Below are positions 43,307-52,124 of a DNA stretch of 64,000 nucleotides, one piece after another (the stretch's first letter is position 1; every line of letters begins with the position of its first letter). The translations under genes were made by a program, and so were the position numbers. This DNA is from Enterococcus sp. RIT-PI-f (GTDB taxonomy: Bacteria > Bacillota > Bacilli > Lactobacillales > Enterococcaceae), in NCBI RefSeq assembly GCF_001297065.1, contig NZ_LHOX01000008.1, positions 1 to 64,000 of the forward strand. Reading direction: 5' to 3'. The notes under the pieces were generated by a model. It saw only the letters and a list, made by a program, of their open reading frames with translations. It was not told where the DNA came from and made no database searches.

Positions 43307-43604
43307 TACGTTGAATTTAAAATTGCCTCTGGCCAACAATTTGGTGTAACCTTGTCTAGTCGTTTTGGCTGGTATACGAATAACTTGAAGTTCATCGTCA
43401 CTGTTGAAACAGATGGTGGTGTGACAAAAGAACTGGTTTATGATTTGTAATAGTAAAGGCATGAAAAAATGAACATCGTTTGCAAAATCATTAGATTATA
43501 GCCCCCATGGCGGACGCAATGTCGAGGTGTTAGGCAAAGTGTCAAAAAAAGAAATGATAAACATTGCACAGCATGTGCTCTTGAATGTCAATTTTGGTCT
43601 ATAG
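43307..43604 (+). pseudogene. Frameshifted gene remnant (two open segments)
   Basis: Segment 43307-43450 reads VEFKIASGQQFGVTLSSR...NNLKFIVTVETDGG and ends in a stop. Segment 43473-43604, in another frame, reads LDYSPHGGRNVEVLGKVSKK, then EMINIAQHVLLNVNF. Joined, they look like the C-terminal part of one secreted or membrane protein. The last segment recalls DUF4367/anti-sigma-type ends (GKVSKEEMIKIAES), but this is weak. No start or ribosome binding site is found, and the gene is dead. Confidence 0.4.
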
Positions 43605-43621
43605 AGAAGTCCTATAGAAAC

Positions 43622-43659
43622 AAAGAACCAGCAGACCGTTTTGGTCTTGCTGGTTCTTT
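43622..43659. terminator. Hairpin after the TetR-like gene
   Basis: Arms 43622-43637 and 43643-43659 (AAAGAACCAGCAGACC with one bulge) with T-rich flanks. It lies downstream of the minus-strand regulator and downstream of the plus-strand remnant. Confidence 0.75.
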
Positions 43660-43710
43660 ATTTCTGGGAAAAGTGAAAGAAACTGCGTCAAATGAAGGGT
43701 ACTAAAAGTC

Positions 43711-44226
43711 TCATCCGGCAAATAATGCCCATAATGCCTCAAAATCTTCTTGATAACTTTCCTTATCCCAACGTTCCGCGAAGTATGGATTATGGAAATA
43801 GGTGAAAGCAGTGATAACCGCAGCACCGTCCTTAGATGGATCGATTGCTTCTGCTTTGGCTGCTAAATTTTGGACGTGGGCTGTGACTAGCCGTTCATTA
43901 TTCTCTATGTATGCGGTATACAGTCTGAACATCTTAGGATTTGAATGATGCAGCTCTTTTTTCGTATTGGTGATCAGCCATAGCCAATCATGAAGATTCG
44001 CGGCATGGTCTTGCGGCACCCAAGAAAAAATAGGCGACATCGATGTCTCCAACCAACGCAGAGCGAGATTTTCAAATAAGTCTTCTTTATTTTTATAGTA
44101 CTTGTAAAGTGCCGCATGGGACACTGAAAGTGATTTGGCGATATCAGACAGCGTGGTTTGCTGGAAGCCGTTCTTGAGAATCTGATTTTCTGCAGTATCA
44201 AGGATCAACGCTTTTGATAATTTCAT
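43711..44226 (-). CDS. TetR-family transcriptional regulator
   Basis: Encodes 171 residues. The N-terminal TetR HTH is clear (ILKNGFQQTTLSDIAKSLSVSHAALYKYYKNKEDLFENLA), followed by a helical ligand-binding domain with Trp/His-rich segments (LHDWLWLITNTKK). The start at 44226 has AAGGAG seven bases upstream; an ATG at 44232 is too close to it. It is divergent from a short-chain dehydrogenase, with twin palindromic operators between the genes, the usual layout of a repressor controlling itself and one neighbour. The inducer is unknown. Confidence 0.92.
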   Translation of the reverse strand: MKLSKALILDTAENQILKNGFQQTTLSDIAKSLSVSHAALYKYYKNKEDLFENLALRWLETSMSPIFSWVPQDHAANLHDWLWLITNTKKELHHSNPKMFRLYTAYIENNERLVTAHVQNLAAKAEAIDPSKDGAAVITAFTYFHNPYFAERWDKESYQEDFEALWALFAG

Positions 44227-44285
44227 CTCCATACTCCTTTACGTGTTGGTTCTTCTTTCAATTGATTATAGCAAACTTCAAGTAA

Positions 44286-44309
44286 GTTACAAAATTTGTC
44301 CTTTGTAAC
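44286..44309. promoter_or_regulatory. TetR operator 1
   Basis: 24-bp palindrome with half-sites GTTACAAA and TTTGTAAC separated by 8 bp. It lies near the TetR-like gene start and probably mediates autorepression. A matching site lies 43 bp downstream. Confidence 0.75.
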
Positions 44310-44328
44310 AAGTTTGTGCTACTATGTG

Positions 44329-44352
44329 GTTACAAAAAATAAAATTTGTAAC
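44329..44352. promoter_or_regulatory. TetR operator 2
   Basis: Second 24-bp palindrome with the same half-sites (GTTACAAA-N8-TTTGTAAC). It lies between the likely -10 (TACTAT near 44320) and the ribosome binding site of the dehydrogenase gene. Confidence 0.75.
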
Positions 44353-44374
44353 TTTTTTGGAAGGATGATTAAAG

Positions 44375-45097
44375 ATGACAAAACATGCATTGATTTTAGG
44401 GGCGACTGGCGGGATTGGTGAGGCTGTTGCAGTTTATCTGGCTGAGAAAGGGTTTGATATAGGCATTCACTTTGGCAGCAACCAAGAAAAAGCCAATCAG
44501 TTAGTCAACACGATTGAAGAGATGGGTGTCAAAACAGCATTGATGCAAGGCGATGTGGCAAATGAGGTCGAGATGGCCAAAGGCATCGCGTCTGTTGAAG
44601 CACAATTAGGCAAATTAAGTGTCATTGTGAATACAGCAGGCATCATGCGTTTATCACCAATCGCAGATCTAGATATGGCTACATTTGATCAAGTTATGCG
44701 TACCAATGTTCGCGGTACGTTTGTCATCGCGCAATTGGCTGCGACCCATTTGGCTGAAGCAGGGGTCTTGATCAATTTTTCTACTTCAGTTACTAGACTG
44801 CAATTTGTCGAATATGGCGCCTATGCTGCAGCGAAAGCAGCGGTTGAAACGATGACCCCAATATTGGCCAAAGAAATGCGTGGCAAACAGATTCGGGTCA
44901 ATACGATTGCACCAGGGCCTACCGCTACCCCGCTTTTCTTAGAGGGGAAATCGGATGCATTGGTTCATCAGTTGAGTTTGGCTAACCCGATGGAGCGTTT
45001 AGGCGAACCAAAGGATATTGCGGAAGCCGTTTATCATGTGATCGAAGCGAAGTGGATCAATGGTCAAGTGGTGTTTGTGAATGGTGGGATGGCGTAA
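44375..45097 (+). CDS. Short-chain dehydrogenase/reductase (SDR family)
   Basis: Encodes 240 residues with the classical SDR pattern: the Rossmann motif GATGGIGEAVAVYLAEKG at the N-terminus, an NTAGIM strand near residue 90, the catalytic Ser in NFSTSVTR and Tyr-Lys in YGAYAAAKAA, then NTIAPGPTATPLF. It resembles 3-oxoacyl-ACP reductase (FabG-like) enzymes, but the substrate cannot be set from sequence and a stand-alone SDR need not be in fatty-acid synthesis. It is controlled by the divergent TetR-type repressor. GGAAGG precedes the ATG, and a 17-bp terminator follows at 45206. Confidence 0.93.
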   Translation: MTKHALILGATGGIGEAVAVYLAEKGFDIGIHFGSNQEKANQLVNTIEEMGVKTALMQGDVANEVEMAKGIASVEAQLGKLSVIVNTAGIMRLSPIADLDMATFDQVMRTNVRGTFVIAQLAATHLAEAGVLINFSTSVTRLQFVEYGAYAAAKAAVETMTPILAKEMRGKQIRVNTIAPGPTATPLFLEGKSDALVHQLSLANPMERLGEPKDIAEAVYHVIEAKWINGQVVFVNGGMA

Positions 45098-45205
45098 ATC
45101 TATCTGGGGTGTTAGTGGTAAGCGGTGAATATTGAAATAGATAGAAAATGCGCCAAACCAACGACACTGGAATCAATGGATTTTGAACGTGTATGAAAAA
45201 TGGAA

Positions 45206-45258
45206 AACGCCAAGTGACCGTAAGCCGCCTCATGTCAGGTATACGGTCACTTGGCGTT
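45206..45258. terminator. Terminator between the SDR gene and the PTS operon
   Basis: Perfect 17-bp arms 45206-45222 and 45242-45258 (AACGCCAAGTGACCGTA), serving both convergent transcripts. Confidence 0.85.
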
Positions 45259-45270
45259 TAAAATGGTTGG

Positions 45271-45747
45271 TTACGTGCGTTTGATTTCTCCGCAAACTTC
45301 TCCATGATCCACAGTTTTGTCTTGTACTGTTATCTCGCTGATTTGGGCTTGTTCAATGAAAGCCACGATGACGGTTGGATCTTTCTCACAAGCTACGATC
45401 TTATCAAAGTCTACTTTTACCAATGGTTCTGTTGTTGTGACATGTTGATTTTCTTCAACGAGGATCGTGAATGGTTCGCCTTTTAGTTCAACGGTGTCTA
45501 GTCCAATGTGAATCAAATAATCGATGCCTGTCTTGCTTTTGATATTGATGGCATGTTTGGTTGGAAATATCGTTGTGATTTTCCCAGCAAGGGGTGCATA
45601 AATCAGGTAATCATCTGGAATGACGGCAAAGCCGTCACCTAGCATTTTTTGTGAAAAGACGGGATCATTGACATCGGAAATTGGTGTCACTTTTCCTGTA
45701 CAAGGGGCGTAGAGTTTCTCTGTTTTTTTCTTTTTGAAAAATGACAC
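45271..45747 (-). CDS. PTS EIIA component, glucose family
   Basis: A 158-residue EIIA-Glc-type phosphocarrier. Residues 1-20 lead into LYAPCTGKVTPISDVNDPVF. His65 (PTKHAINIKSKTG) and the phospho-acceptor His80 (LIHIGLDTVELKGEPF) are both present, along with DFDKI near the C-terminus. It receives phosphate from HPr and passes it to the EIIB domain of the neighbouring EIIBC. It is a separate polypeptide here, whereas some glucose-family permeases fuse the three domains. It is the last gene of the three-gene leftward operon, 12 bases after eiiBC. Confidence 0.93.
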   Translation of the reverse strand: MSFFKKKKTEKLYAPCTGKVTPISDVNDPVFSQKMLGDGFAVIPDDYLIYAPLAGKITTIFPTKHAINIKSKTGIDYLIHIGLDTVELKGEPFTILVEENQHVTTTEPLVKVDFDKIVACEKDPTVIVAFIEQAQISEITVQDKTVDHGEVCGEIKRT

Positions 45748-45759
45748 TGCAAAAACCTC

Positions 45760-47262
45760 CTAATTATCATGACCTAGAATTTGGTTGATTTCTTGACTGA
45801 GCAGATCTGCTTTGCCGCCGAATACTGCTTGAATCCCACCGTTTACTTCAAAGACTGCTGTTGCACCCAATTGTTTGATGGCATCTTTATTGACGACTTG
45901 ACCATCCTTTACCGCTACCCGTAAGCGAGTCGCACAGGCTTCAACAGATTGAATGTTCGGTTCTTGACCTAGGGAATCAATGATGATCAGAGCTTCTTCA
46001 TGCAACGTGGAATTATGGCTTGGTACATGTATAGCGCTTACAGTGTCATCCTCAAGCATTCCCGGTACGGCAACCTTAAATTTCTTGATGAAGAAGGTAA
46101 AGACAAAGAAGTAGACAACTGCCCATACTAGACCAAAAGGAATGAGTTTCAACCAATTGGTTTGATCATTTCCTTGCAACACGCCGAACAATAGAAAGTC
46201 GATCAGTCCGCCAGAAAAGGAATTTCCCACACGAATATTCAATAAATCTGCGAAATAAAATGATAGTCCGTCCAAAAATGCGTGAATAACATACAACCAT
46301 GGCGCAACAAATAAAAACATATACTCGATAGGTTCTGTGATACCAGTAAGGAAAGAAGTCAAGGCACCACTGAAATACAGTCCACCATTTTTCTTGCGAT
46401 TCTCTTTGGGAATTGCTCGGTACATCGCGTAGCATGCTGCAGGCAAACCGAACATCATAGTAGCAAATCTGCCAGCAAAAAAGCGCGTACCATAGGTGAA
46501 CAAACCTGTATGATTTGGATCAGCCAGTTGTGCAAAGAAAATATTTTGCGCCCCAGATACAGTTTGGCCAGCGACCATTTCGGTTCCGCCTAAAGAGGTA
46601 TACCAGAATAATGGATAAATCGTATGATGCAAGCCAACTGCACCTGTTAGACGGAGTAAGAAGCCGTATAAAAAAGTCCCCAAACTGCCCATTTGCGCAA
46701 TTTGTTCACCAGCAATCACCAAGCCATTTTGAATTGGGGGCCAAATCAGATAAAAGAAAGCACCAATCACAATGGCAGCTAGACTTGAAATGATAGGAAT
46801 GAAACGAGAGCCGCCAAAGAAGCCTAGAAACTGCGGCAATTCAATTTTTCGGTAGCGGTTGTGCAAGAAAGCGACAGTTCCGCCAATGGCAATCGACCCT
46901 ACGACGCCGGTGTCCAAGGTGGCACCTTCCGCAGAAAAAAGTGTCAAAAAACCACTGATCGTTGCTGTATAGACCAAATAAGCAACACCACCAGCCAGAC
47001 CAGCTGTTCCTTTATCCCCATTGGCCAAACCTACTGCAATCCCAATCGCAAAAATCAGCGCTAAGTTGGCAAACACAGCATTGCCTGCAACGCTCATAAT
47101 CGTCAAAATCGTATGCAGCCATGGTTGAGATAAAAACGGATACGCTTGAATAGCGCTCTCATTTGTTAAAGCGCCGCCTAATCCTAACAACAAACCTGCA
47201 ACGGGTAAAATAGCAATCGGCAGCATAAACGCGCGCCCTAACTTTGAAAATTTCTTAAACAT
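45760..47262 (-). CDS. PTS EIIBC component, glucose/N-acetylglucosamine family
   Basis: A 500-residue sugar permease. The EIIC domain has about ten membrane segments from RAFMLPIAILPVAGLLLGLGGAL to AVVYFFVFTFFIKKF, and includes the conserved GITEPIEYMFLF loop. The C-terminal EIIB domain carries the phosphorylated cysteine (EACATRLRVAV, Cys443). It transports and phosphorylates an amino sugar or hexose. The NanE gene directly upstream in the operon suggests N-acetylmannosamine as substrate, giving ManNAc-6-P for NanE. Length is normal, and the start has AGGAGG. Confidence 0.92.
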   Translation of the reverse strand: MFKKFSKLGRAFMLPIAILPVAGLLLGLGGALTNESAIQAYPFLSQPWLHTILTIMSVAGNAVFANLALIFAIGIAVGLANGDKGTAGLAGGVAYLVYTATISGFLTLFSAEGATLDTGVVGSIAIGGTVAFLHNRYRKIELPQFLGFFGGSRFIPIISSLAAIVIGAFFYLIWPPIQNGLVIAGEQIAQMGSLGTFLYGFLLRLTGAVGLHHTIYPLFWYTSLGGTEMVAGQTVSGAQNIFFAQLADPNHTGLFTYGTRFFAGRFATMMFGLPAACYAMYRAIPKENRKKNGGLYFSGALTSFLTGITEPIEYMFLFVAPWLYVIHAFLDGLSFYFADLLNIRVGNSFSGGLIDFLLFGVLQGNDQTNWLKLIPFGLVWAVVYFFVFTFFIKKFKVAVPGMLEDDTVSAIHVPSHNSTLHEEALIIIDSLGQEPNIQSVEACATRLRVAVKDGQVVNKDAIKQLGATAVFEVNGGIQAVFGGKADLLSQEINQILGHDN

Positions 47263-47282
47263 TTTTTTCTCCTCCTATTTCG

Positions 47283-47972
47283 CTATATCAGTTGATTGAT
47301 AAAGCGTTTTGCGATTTCTTGTGGTCTAGTGATAGCCCCACCAACAACAATGCCTGAAACACCAAGATCTTTGATTTGCTTTGCTTCCTGAGGGGAATGG
47401 ATCTTTCCTTCAGCAATCACGTCAATCCCTGCTTGTACCAGTTGTTGAATCAACCGGATATCGGGTCCATTTTGCTGTGGACTTTCTTCGGTATAGCCAC
47501 TCAAGGTTGTGCCAACAAAGTCTATCCCAGCTTGATGGGCATTTAATCCCTCTTCAAATGTGGAAATGTCGGCCATGAATAATTGTGCAGGATATTTGTC
47601 CTTGATTGCTGCGATAAAGTCGTTGATCGATAAACCGTCATGACGCTTGCGCATTGTGCAGTCAAGCGCAATGACTTCGACACCAGTCGACACCAGTTCA
47701 TCGACTTCTCGCATCGTTGCTGTGATAAAAGGCTTCTCAGGAAGGTAATCACGTTTGATGATACCGATCATCGGCAATGAAACTTGCGCTTTGATCGCTA
47801 AAATATCTCTGACCGAATTTGCACGGATGCCAACTGCACCAGCCTGTTGCGCTGCTAATGCAAAATAAGGCATCAGACTTTCTTTTTCTGTATAAAATGG
47901 TTCACCGGGTAGTGCTTGGCAAGAAACAATTAGACCCTTTGAAACAGTTGCTAAAAAATCATGTTTGTCCAT
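47283..47972 (-). CDS. nanE: N-acetylmannosamine-6-phosphate 2-epimerase
   Basis: A 229-residue TIM-barrel enzyme that converts ManNAc-6-P to GlcNAc-6-P. Family motifs are visible: [11 protein letters not shown] at the phosphate loop, IGIIKRDYL with the catalytic Lys, [10 protein letters not shown] with the Asp, and [18 protein letters not shown] near the C-terminus. It is the first gene of the leftward operon followed by EIIBC and EIIA, so uptake as phosphosugar feeds it directly. Neither NanA lyase nor NanK kinase is present, consistent with growth on external ManNAc rather than sialic acid. An upstream cre-like site suggests glucose repression. Confidence 0.94.
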   Translation of the reverse strand: MDKHDFLATVSKGLIVSCQALPGEPFYTEKESLMPYFALAAQQAGAVGIRANSVRDILAIKAQVSLPMIGIIKRDYLPEKPFITATMREVDELVSTGVEVIALDCTMRKRHDGLSINDFIAAIKDKYPAQLFMADISTFEEGLNAHQAGIDFVGTTLSGYTEESPQQNGPDIRLIQQLVQAGIDVIAEGKIHSPQEAKQIKDLGVSGIVVGGAITRPQEIAKRFINQLI

Positions 47973-48028
47973 ACTCCTTAAAACTCCAATATATAATTTA
48001 TTTTGGATGATATATCCGAAATAAATAT

Positions 48029-48042
48029 AGCACGCGCTTTCA
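48029..48042 (-). promoter_or_regulatory. cre-like CcpA site upstream of the nanE operon
   Basis: TGAAAGCGCGTGCT on the minus strand fits the cre consensus TGNAANCGNWNNCW at all but one position. It lies about 60 bases upstream of the nanE start, in the interval shared with the RpiR-type gene. Confidence 0.55.
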
Positions 48043-48135
48043 TACTTGTAAACCTGAAAATGGATAATTTTGGAGATTATTTTTTATTAATGGAGTATAA
48101 TGGAGTGAGAATAAAAGGGAATGAAGGAGTTTTAT

Positions 48136-48954
48136 ATGCATATTGTTTATCTGATTAGAGAGCACTATCCGTTATTGACGAAATCAGAAAAAAAAGTGGC
48201 CGACTATATTTTAAGTGCCGGTAAACAAATTATTTACAATACTATGAGTGATATCAAAGCGCATACGAAAGTGGGAGATGCAACAATTATCCGTTTTTGC
48301 CAAAAAATTGGTTTTTCTGGCTTTGCTGATTTAAAAATTGAAATTGCGAAAGAGGACTTTTCGCAAAAACAGGCGCAGCCATTAACGGGAAAGTATTACA
48401 ATGAGATCGCAAGCAATCTTACAGAAGTACTGCGGGCGACAGTGGGATTGTTGAAAGAAGATACTTTAGATGCGGCAATTGCATCTATCGGTCAAGCTGC
48501 CCACGTCTATATCTTCGGGGTTGGGGCGAGTGGCAACACAAGTCAAGATCTGGAAAGTATGTTTCTTCGGGTAGGGATTCAAGGCAAAGCAATCACGGAC
48601 CCCCATTTTCAGGCACAAGTGGCATCATTGTTAACAGAAAAAGACCTAGTCATTGCTTTTTCTTTATCTGGTAAAACGAAAGATACTTTTGACTCTATCA
48701 CTATTGCCAAGAGCAATGGTGCGAAGGTGATTGCCGTCACCAACTATATCCATTCGCCAATTGGCCGTTCGGCAGATTTGGTTTTACAGACAGCCATTGA
48801 TGAGTTTTTGAATGGTGGTTCACTGGCGGGGAAGGTCTCACAACTGTATATTTGTGATCTGCTCGTGCAAGGTTACGAGAAAAAGAACAACATCAATGCC
48901 ATTGAACTAAGAGAAAAAGTGTTGCGCTCGATCCTTGATAAAAGCATTGATTGA
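48136..48954 (+). CDS. MurR/RpiR-family transcriptional regulator
   Basis: Encodes 272 residues: an N-terminal HTH_6 domain (YPLLTKSEKKVADYIL...HTKVGDATIIRFCQKIGFSGFADLKI) and a C-terminal SIS domain for phosphosugar binding (AAHVYIFGVGASGNTSQD, VIAFSLSGKTKDT). Members sense sugar phosphates such as ManNAc-6-P or MurNAc-6-P. It is divergent from nanE with 163 bases between the starts and thus a likely controller of that operon. The ATG at 48136 has AAGGAG six bases upstream; a first ATG at 48121 is less likely. Strong terminator follows. Confidence 0.92.
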   Translation: MHIVYLIREHYPLLTKSEKKVADYILSAGKQIIYNTMSDIKAHTKVGDATIIRFCQKIGFSGFADLKIEIAKEDFSQKQAQPLTGKYYNEIASNLTEVLRATVGLLKEDTLDAAIASIGQAAHVYIFGVGASGNTSQDLESMFLRVGIQGKAITDPHFQAQVASLLTEKDLVIAFSLSGKTKDTFDSITIAKSNGAKVIAVTNYIHSPIGRSADLVLQTAIDEFLNGGSLAGKVSQLYICDLLVQGYEKKNNINAIELREKVLRSILDKSID

Positions 48955-48973
48955 TGTGATAGATCACGTAACA

Positions 48974-49014
48974 AAAGAGGTGCTGCTATCCTTATTGGAT
49001 AGCAGCACCTCTTT
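48974..49014. terminator. Bidirectional terminator
   Basis: Perfect 18-bp arms 48974-48991 and 48997-49014 (AAAGAGGTGCTGCTATCC). Shared by the RpiR-type gene and the convergent malolactic operon, which ends at 49042. Confidence 0.9.
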
Positions 49015-49041
49015 GTTCATATCTCGATCGGTCTTAATTGA

Positions 49042-50322
49042 TCAAGCATAAAAGAAACGAATCAAGATCCCGCCTAGAATCAGCACGATTGCGCCGCATA
49101 AACGGTTCGCCATTTGGGCGAATGCGATCATTTCCATTCTTTCGGAAGCGGATAACACAGCGATATTGCCGGTTCCACCCATGGAGTTGTTGATCATTCC
49201 TGCACCAATCGATGTTTCAACAGGATACATCCCCAATAACCAGCCGAAGAACCAGCTAGCAGCACCCATGGATACGACACTTGTCAGACAAAGTACGACA
49301 AATTGCCAAGTAAAGGCAGAAGCCAGTGTGGACAAATCAATCAAGGCCAAACCAATCCCAGCCAATACAGCATGGGTCAAATTGGTCATGATCACATTGT
49401 TGAACATGACCACGGATTCTTCCAGTTTTTTAGGGACAATGTTCAATGCTTTCAAAATAAAGACAATCACGATCATAAAGGCATATTCATGGATTTTAGG
49501 GAAAAAGTTGCTTAAAATCGCACCAACGACCAATAGTGAGAATGAAAACAGCATCCCAACCCCAATTTGTTGGGCATCGAGGGTGATTTTTGGTTTTTCT
49601 AATTCTTCTTTGGTGGCATTGATCAATGTACCATGACCGTTATATTTGGTTTTGGCAAAGACTTTTGAGATAAATAAGGCACCAATAATGGCAAGAATAT
49701 TCCCGAAGGTAACAGCCGGAGCCAATTGCGAGAATATCGCAGCTTGATTGCCGTTTGCTAAGCCATCGGCATAAATTTGTGACAGTGGTGTGATTCCTGC
49801 GCCCATACCGCCAGACATCATGGGTAAGGAGACATACATCACAGAATCAGCAAATCCATTGCCTAAGAGCATCCCCACTAAGCCGACCGCGAAAAAGCCA
49901 ACCACCATTGTGATCAAAGCAACTGGTATAAATTTAGTTGAGGCTTTGACCAGCAAATTGCGGTTCATGCCTAAGATCGAGCCGCAGATCAAAGCGGCAA
50001 TATAGAAATCAAGGAAACCAAAACCGTTGCCCATGAAGTCACTGACAGCGTCAATGACTTTATCGGGTACGATATTGAAGGAGGCTAAAAGAGTAGCACC
50101 TAACAAGGTGAAAACTGATCCACCGCCAAGATAGGAATTCATGATCGGTAGTTTTTCACCGATGAAATACAGTAGATGACCCAAAGCAACGAGCAATATG
50201 GTGATACCAACCATATTTAATGGCAGCTTGTCTAAAGCGATGGCACCAAATATGACCACCATGAAAAATAGATACAAGGGAAGACTAATTCCCGAAATCG
50301 TCATCGTTTTTAATTTTTTCAT
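49042..50322 (-). CDS. 2-hydroxycarboxylate (malate/lactate) transporter, 2HCT family
   Basis: A 426-residue membrane protein with about 11 helices. It carries the two 2HCT signature loops, SGGMGAGITPL and MGGTGNIAVL, which dip into the membrane from opposite sides and form the substrate path. The family includes MleP, CitP and CimH. Following the malolactic enzyme gene by 14 bases, it should be the malate/lactate exchanger (MleP type). The exchange of divalent malate for monovalent lactate generates a proton-motive force. Length is typical. Confidence 0.92.
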   Translation of the reverse strand: MKKLKTMTISGISLPLYLFFMVVIFGAIALDKLPLNMVGITILLVALGHLLYFIGEKLPIMNSYLGGGSVFTLLGATLLASFNIVPDKVIDAVSDFMGNGFGFLDFYIAALICGSILGMNRNLLVKASTKFIPVALITMVVGFFAVGLVGMLLGNGFADSVMYVSLPMMSGGMGAGITPLSQIYADGLANGNQAAIFSQLAPAVTFGNILAIIGALFISKVFAKTKYNGHGTLINATKEELEKPKITLDAQQIGVGMLFSFSLLVVGAILSNFFPKIHEYAFMIVIVFILKALNIVPKKLEESVVMFNNVIMTNLTHAVLAGIGLALIDLSTLASAFTWQFVVLCLTSVVSMGAASWFFGWLLGMYPVETSIGAGMINNSMGGTGNIAVLSASERMEMIAFAQMANRLCGAIVLILGGILIRFFYA

Positions 50323-50335
50323 TGTTCAGACCTTC

Positions 50336-51958
50336 CTAGTATGTTGGATACCATTTCAAATTTTGAACAGCTTTGGCCATATCTGTTTCTTCTGATTGGG
50401 CCAATCCTTGTTCTTTGGCTTTATTTGCTACTGCTTCAGCTACTCTGATCGATACATCAGCGACGTACTCGAATGGTGGCAATACAGGTGCACCTGGTTG
50501 GTTCAAATCAACCAAACCACTTAATGAATGCGCAGCGGCACCAATCATTTCATCAGTTAATAGTGATGCTTCTGATGCCAACATACCTAAACCTAATCCT
50601 GGGTAGATCAACGCGTTGTTTGCTTGACCGATTTGGTAGTCAACACCTTTGTATTGGATCGTTCCTGAAGGGACACCAGTGGCAACAAATGCTTTACCGT
50701 CAGACCATTCAATAACTTGTTCAGCAGTTGCTTCCAATTTTTTGGTTGGGTTAGAGATTGGGAAAATCACTGGACGCGCTGTGTTTTCGCACATTGCTTC
50801 CACAACTTCTTTGGTAAAGGCACCAGCATGGGTGGATGTGCCGACTAAAATCGTTGGTTTTGCGACGTTGATCACATTGACCAATTGTGTCATATCACCG
50901 GCATTTGCGAAGTCTGCACGTTTTTTGGCAAATGGTTTTTGGGCTGGTGTTAGATCGGACATATCATCGAATAAAAGACCTTGTTTGTCAACCATAAAGA
51001 AGTGGGTATAGGCTTCTTCTGCTGAAAGTCCTTCGCTGACCATTTCGGCATGGACACGGCTAGCGATACCGGCACCTGCTGAACCTCCGCCATAGCATAA
51101 GTAGACTTGATCGGTCAATTTTTCGCCAGTAATATCTAGTGCACCGAAGATACCGCCGAGAACGACGATACCTGTACCTTGGATGTCATCGTTGAATGTT
51201 GGGATCGTTTGTTTGTATTTGTCCAAAATCGTGGCAGCATTCGAACGGCCAAAGTCTTCCCAGTGCAAGTAAAGTTTAGGGAACATTGCTTCTGCAGTTT
51301 GTACAAATTGATCGATAAATTGATAGTAGGTATCACCATAGACACGTTCTTGACGGTTGCCAAGATACAAATGATCGTCTAACAATTCTTTTCTGTTGGT
51401 TCCTGCATCGATCACGATAGGTAAAACAGAGGCAGGGTCGATACCAGCAGCAGCTGTATAAATCATTAATTTACCGACAGAAATATCAACACCTTGCACA
51501 CCCCAGTCGCCAATACCTAGAATGCCTTCCGCATCTGTAGCAACGATCAAGCGGATGTCACGGTCGCCGGCAGCATTTTTTAGTGTTTCTTCGATATGTT
51601 CTGGATGGTTGATATCTAAGTATGCAGCATATTGAGGATCAACGAACAAGCGGCTGTAATTTTCGATCGTATCCGCAATTGTTGGATCGTAAACGATTGG
51701 ATTGAATTCAACAATATGTTGGTTGAACAAATAGTAGAACAATGTCCGATTGGTATTGAAGATTTCCATCAGGAAGTGACGTTTTTCTAAATCAGAATCT
51801 TTGGTCACATATTGCAAATACGCTTGTTCTGCTTGTTCTTCGATGGTTTGAACATGGGGTGGCAGCAAACCAATCAAACCTAGTTCTTTACGTTCTGCTA
51901 ACGTAAAAGCTGTTCCTTTGTTTAAAAATGGGTTATTTAAAATATCATGTGCGTTCAT
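50336..51958 (-). CDS. mleS: Malolactic enzyme
   Basis: A 540-residue NAD- and Mn-dependent enzyme that decarboxylates L-malate to L-lactate and CO2. It belongs to the malic-enzyme fold: [18 protein letters not shown], then [62 protein letters not shown] and the Rossmann [13 protein letters not shown]. Length and these blocks match MleS of lactic acid bacteria more closely than the shorter malic enzyme MaeE. It is the first gene of the operon, with the transporter behind it, and is divergent from a LysR regulator. Confidence 0.93.
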   Translation of the reverse strand: MNAHDILNNPFLNKGTAFTLAERKELGLIGLLPPHVQTIEEQAEQAYLQYVTKDSDLEKRHFLMEIFNTNRTLFYYLFNQHIVEFNPIVYDPTIADTIENYSRLFVDPQYAAYLDINHPEHIEETLKNAAGDRDIRLIVATDAEGILGIGDWGVQGVDISVGKLMIYTAAAGIDPASVLPIVIDAGTNRKELLDDHLYLGNRQERVYGDTYYQFIDQFVQTAEAMFPKLYLHWEDFGRSNAATILDKYKQTIPTFNDDIQGTGIVVLGGIFGALDITGEKLTDQVYLCYGGGSAGAGIASRVHAEMVSEGLSAEEAYTHFFMVDKQGLLFDDMSDLTPAQKPFAKKRADFANAGDMTQLVNVINVAKPTILVGTSTHAGAFTKEVVEAMCENTARPVIFPISNPTKKLEATAEQVIEWSDGKAFVATGVPSGTIQYKGVDYQIGQANNALIYPGLGLGMLASEASLLTDEMIGAAAHSLSGLVDLNQPGAPVLPPFEYVADVSIRVAEAVANKAKEQGLAQSEETDMAKAVQNLKWYPTY

Positions 51959-52124
51959 TATGTTCCTCCGTGTTGTCTATTTTTGGTCATGCGCTCATTT
52001 CCATTAGCTACTTTAATCCTTCCGCAGAATTATAGTCAACTCACGGTGGTATAATAAAAATTATTTATAACAAAACAACTTTTATGTTAGAATGAGCGCA
52101 ATCAATCAAAGGAGAAATCAGAGG

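Noticed and set aside
49166-49636. A 156-codon plus-strand frame opposite the 2HCT transporter
   Set aside because: Antisense to a membrane protein with clear family motifs; composition reflects complementary hydrophobic codons.
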